NCBI GenBank assembly: GCA_016198545.1
Contig: JACQIJ010000007.1
Span: 1 to 15,590, forward strand
Direction of reading: 5' to 3'
DNA: 15,590 nucleotides
Source: Pseudomonadota bacterium
GTDB taxonomy: Bacteria > Pseudomonadota > Alphaproteobacteria > Micavibrionales > Micavibrionaceae
Notes under the pieces: generated by a model
Seen by the model: only the letters and a program-made list of their open reading frames with translations
Database searches by the model: none
Told to the model about the DNA's origin: nothing
Made by a program: the position numbers and the translations under genes
Part shown: piece by piece, positions 13,155-15,590 of the stretch
How positions within the stretch are numbered: position 1 is the stretch's first letter
How the letters are laid out: each line of letters begins with the position of its first letter

Positions 13155-14066
13155 ATGAGCAGTTCTCAGTCATCGAACATGAAAGGCATTACATACGCCA
13201 TCGCGGGCTTCACGTCTTGGGCCATAGGCGACGCCGCCATCAAATACCTTACGGACTTTTACTCGATATACGCGGTCATATTTTATAATGCGACGCTGGT
13301 TCTCTCTATTCTTGTTATCTGCTCCCCCTGGCTGGGCGGCCTGAAAAAAACCTTCTCGTCCGGAAAACTGAAGCTGCATCTGTCCCGCGGTATTTTTTTC
13401 TTTCTCCAAATGATTTTTGTCATCTACGGGTTCAGCCATATGAGCCTGTTCAAGACGTATGCCATCGTCTTTTCAGCGCCCTTCATGACAAGCCTTCTGG
13501 CGATGATCATACTGAAGGAAAAAGTAAACGGAACACAATGGTTGGTCATCGCGCTGGGCTTTATGGGGATTCTTGTCATCCTGCGCCCGGGCCTTATACC
13601 GCTCGATCTTCCTTCCCTTTCCGTTCTGGCCGGCGCTCTGGCCTTTTCCGCGACGAACATATTCGTGCGCATAATAGAAAAACCAGGGGAAAGAAACGAA
13701 ACACTCCTGTCCTGGGCATTGCTGCCGGAAATAGTCATCCTGATCTGCGTTCTGCCTTTCTTTTTGCCTGAATTTATTCTGCCGGAGGCCCGGCATATAT
13801 GGCTTTTGATCCTCATGGCCGTTACTTCCGCCGTTGGGGTTATACTCGTATCGCTGGCCTTCCGGCATGCGGCGGCGGCGGCGGCGGCTCCCTTTCATTA
13901 CATACAGATGGTATGGGGCGTCATCCTCGGCTTCATCATATTCGGCGACGTTCCCGATATCATGGTCGGAATAGGCGCGTCCGTCATCGTCGCAAGCGGC
14001 CTGTGGCTTGTCCGGCAGGAAAGCACGCCTTCTAAAAATCCTCCGGCGGTTCCGACCCAGATTTAA
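13155..14066 (+). CDS. DMT-superfamily (EamA) transporter
   Basis: A 303-residue inner-membrane protein with about ten hydrophobic segments arranged as two EamA repeats (roughly 10-140 and 150-292). Family features include the first-helix segment FTSWAIGDAAIKYL, the end of repeat one (PFMTSLLAMIILKEKVNGTQ followed by GFMGILVILRPG) and the matching end of repeat two (VWGVILGFIIFGDVPD... VASGLWLV). Members export or import drugs, amino acids or other metabolites; the substrate cannot be read here. A run of seven alanines (about 239-245), mostly GCG codons, lies in repeat two. The C-terminal 35 bases overlap the end of the convergent ligase gene. Confidence 0.9.
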   Translation: MSSSQSSNMKGITYAIAGFTSWAIGDAAIKYLTDFYSIYAVIFYNATLVLSILVICSPWLGGLKKTFSSGKLKLHLSRGIFFFLQMIFVIYGFSHMSLFKTYAIVFSAPFMTSLLAMIILKEKVNGTQWLVIALGFMGILVILRPGLIPLDLPSLSVLAGALAFSATNIFVRIIEKPGERNETLLSWALLPEIVILICVLPFFLPEFILPEARHIWLLILMAVTSAVGVILVSLAFRHAAAAAAAPFHYIQMVWGVILGFIIFGDVPDIMVGIGASVIVASGLWLVRQESTPSKNPPAVPTQI

Positions 14067-15590
14067 CGCCTTCGGGTCCGGCAAGCGCAAAGATTTTCAT
14101 TTTTTCCGCCGCGATGCGGTGCGTTTCAATATCACCCCGCGCCAAGGCGGCCGCCATGACGGCCATATAAAAGCCACGCGCATCCTGCAGCGCGATCCGC
14201 CATTGCAATCCTTCCTTAAGAAGGGCATACCCCTGTTCGCCATTACCCGCTTTTTCCAGCAGGGACGAAAGCATCAGGCGCGATGGCGCGTGCGCCGGGT
14301 TCAGGGCAAGCGCGTCCTGAAGCTGTTTTTGAGCGTCACCCTCATTCCCCAGAGCGTCGAAAAGGCGCGCGCGGCTATAGGGCAAGGCCACAAGACGCGG
14401 GTTCTGCGCTTCCGCGCGCGCCAGCAGGCCTTCCGTCTGTGAAATCAGATTGCCCCGCTCCGGCGCGGACAATGACCCACCTTCGGTTCCAAGGACCGCC
14501 AGCGGCACGGCGGATGCAAGAATATAGGGCCGCGCATTCCACCCCCAGCCTGCATCGTTCGCGGCATCGACCGCCGCGGCAAAACCGGCCATATCGCCGC
14601 CATACAGCAAATCCTTCGCCCGGTTCGCATGATATTCGCTGCGCAGGAAACCCTGCAGGATGAACAGCGCAGCAACCAGCGGCAGAGCCGGAACAAGCCA
14701 CCCTGGCGACGCCTTTACGGCCAGTTCCCGCGGTTCTGACGCTGCGTCTATCTCCCGATGCCACCACGCCAGCTGCAATCCCGCCAGAACCAGAAGCGGC
14801 GGCGCATAAAAATTGAAATCCGCATGCGCATGAACGGCCATCGCGCCCAGACCGCAAAAAACCGACATGGTCATGATGGCCCTGCCGTCAGGCAAGCCGC
14901 TGCGGCCGCTCCAGAAACGCATCATCCGGAGAAAAACCAGAAGCAGGCAAATATAAAACAGGACAGGCGCGGCGATTCCCATTTCAGCGAAGAACTGCAA
15001 TGGATCGTTGTGCGCCATAAAGCCGCCGGAAAAAACTTCCTGCGGCAAACGGTACTGCGGATAGAAAAGAAAAAACGTGCCAATGCCGGCGCCGAAAGGA
15101 AAGTGATCGCGGATCATCGCCAGCGTCGCCTGCCATATATAAAGCCTATCCCAGACGAGGCTGCCTGGATCGGTTCCGATCATGGCCAGGCGGTGCAGCG
15201 GAATTTGGCGCGATGCGCCGTCAATCCCGGCCAGCGCCGCGACGGCAGCCGCGCCCAGAATGACAAAGACCAGGCGTCGCCGATGCCGCCACAGCATTTC
15301 ACGCGCAAAAAATAAGAATATTGCCGCCGCGACGATCAAGCACAGCAGCGCAAGCCGTCCGCCGATGACAAACATCGCGCCCAGCAGCAAAAAGCATAAA
15401 AAAGCGGCCGCATTGGATACGATCCTGCTGCGTGCCGTCATCATTGCACCCAGCGACGGGAAAAACGCAAGGGAAAGCAAAGCCGCATAGCTGTTCGGGT
15501 TGGAAAAGGGATGACGCGCCTGCCCGTGCGTCAGAAAGTCCGTAAAAACGAAATGCTGGGCCAGAGCCCATAACGCAAGACCGCTGCATA
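14032..15590 (-). CDS. O-antigen ligase/polymerase (Wzy_C family) with C-terminal TPR-like repeats, 5' end outside the window
   Basis: At least 519 codons. The frame stays open to the right edge and the edge-proximal residues fit the family (HPFSNPNSYAALLSL), so the TTG at 15480 is not the true start. Several membrane segments surround the Wzy_C core: DRLYIWQATLAMIRDHFPFG, GIGTFFLFYPQYRLP, then AHNDPLQFFAEMGIA, with the His-Asn typical of the large periplasmic loop. The last 200 residues hold helical TPR-like repeats (SRARLFDALGNEGDAQKQLQ, ALNPAHAPSRLMLSSLLEKA). Such enzymes join or polymerise undecaprenyl-linked glycans, or glycosylate pilins, at the periplasmic face. The exact acceptor is unknown. 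Confidence 0.87.
   Translation of the reverse strand, partial: CSGLALWALAQHFVFTDFLTHGQARHPFSNPNSYAALLSLAFFPSLGAMMTARSRIVSNAAAFLCFLLLGAMFVIGGRLALLCLIVAAAIFLFFAREMLWRHRRRLVFVILGAAAVAALAGIDGASRQIPLHRLAMIGTDPGSLVWDRLYIWQATLAMIRDHFPFGAGIGTFFLFYPQYRLPQEVFSGGFMAHNDPLQFFAEMGIAAPVLFYICLLLVFLRMMRFWSGRSGLPDGRAIMTMSVFCGLGAMAVHAHADFNFYAPPLLVLAGLQLAWWHREIDAASEPRELAVKASPGWLVPALPLVAALFILQGFLRSEYHANRAKDLLYGGDMAGFAAAVDAANDAGWGWNARPYILASAVPLAVLGTEGGSLSAPERGNLISQTEGLLARAEAQNPRLVALPYSRARLFDALGNEGDAQKQLQDALALNPAHAPSRLMLSSLLEKAGNGEQGYALLKEGLQWRIALQDARGFYMAVMAAALARGDIETHRIAAEKMKIFALAGPEGVKSGSEPPEDF

Noticed and set aside
13871..13889. GCG-repeat tract in the EamA gene as a phase-variation repeat
   Set aside because: A trinucleotide tract of six GCG/GCT units keeps frame on slippage and is short; it simply encodes alanines in a membrane segment.

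Overview
The window reads as a stretch of an alphaproteobacterial chromosome. The strongest markers are an alpha-type SspB ending in the ClpX-binding tail VVSLDKFRKK, an ExoD-family membrane protein, DsbB, a GluQRS, and an HNH protein of the 'LNADYRPLSYYPLSLW' type common in alphaproteobacteria. Base composition is moderately GC-rich and even throughout. I see no insertion sequence, phage gene or CRISPR array. The genus cannot be fixed from this sequence. A predatory or environmental lineage such as Micavibrio-like bacteria is possible, but that is only an impression.

Layout. 1-261 (-): start of an unknown soluble protein. 368-1551 (+): ExoD-family protein and DsbB, overlapping by ATGA. 1556-2777 (-): HNH endonuclease, a 116-residue membrane protein, a strong terminator, and a 40-residue membrane peptide that looks related to the N-terminus of the 116-residue protein. 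3003-4798 (-): PAP2/inositolphosphotransferase-like membrane enzyme followed by a carboxylesterase. 4918-7222 (+): secreted trypsin-PDZ protease, glutamyl-Q tRNA(Asp) synthetase, and an Xre-type regulator with an antitoxin-like N-terminus. 7310-7386 (-): tRNA-Arg(CCG). 7436-11124 (-): a polyamine operon, in order of transcription ornithine-decarboxylase-type PLP enzyme, deoxyhypusine-synthase-like enzyme, agmatinase-family ureohydrolase, single-domain response regulator. 11482-12998 (-): sspB and an alpha/beta hydrolase. 13155-14066 (+): DMT/EamA transporter. 14032-15590 (-): O-antigen-ligase/polymerase-type membrane protein with C-terminal repeats, cut by the window edge and overlapping the transporter tail to tail.

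The most interesting region is the polyamine operon and its leader. Bacteria have no eIF5A, so the DHS homologue (catalytic Lys306 kept in SWGK, but the active-site His of eukaryotic DHS apparently replaced by Asn258) most likely acts on a small amine. Upstream of the decarboxylase lies an untranslated stretch of about 300-400 bases. It holds a textbook intrinsic terminator (6-bp GC stem plus seven T) about 70 bases before the start codon. An upstream segment can pair with the 5' arm of the same stem, an arrangement typical of transcription attenuation. A 48-codon reading frame runs across the terminator. This could be the local form of the speF-type leader RNA known upstream of alphaproteobacterial ornithine decarboxylases, or a different attenuator.
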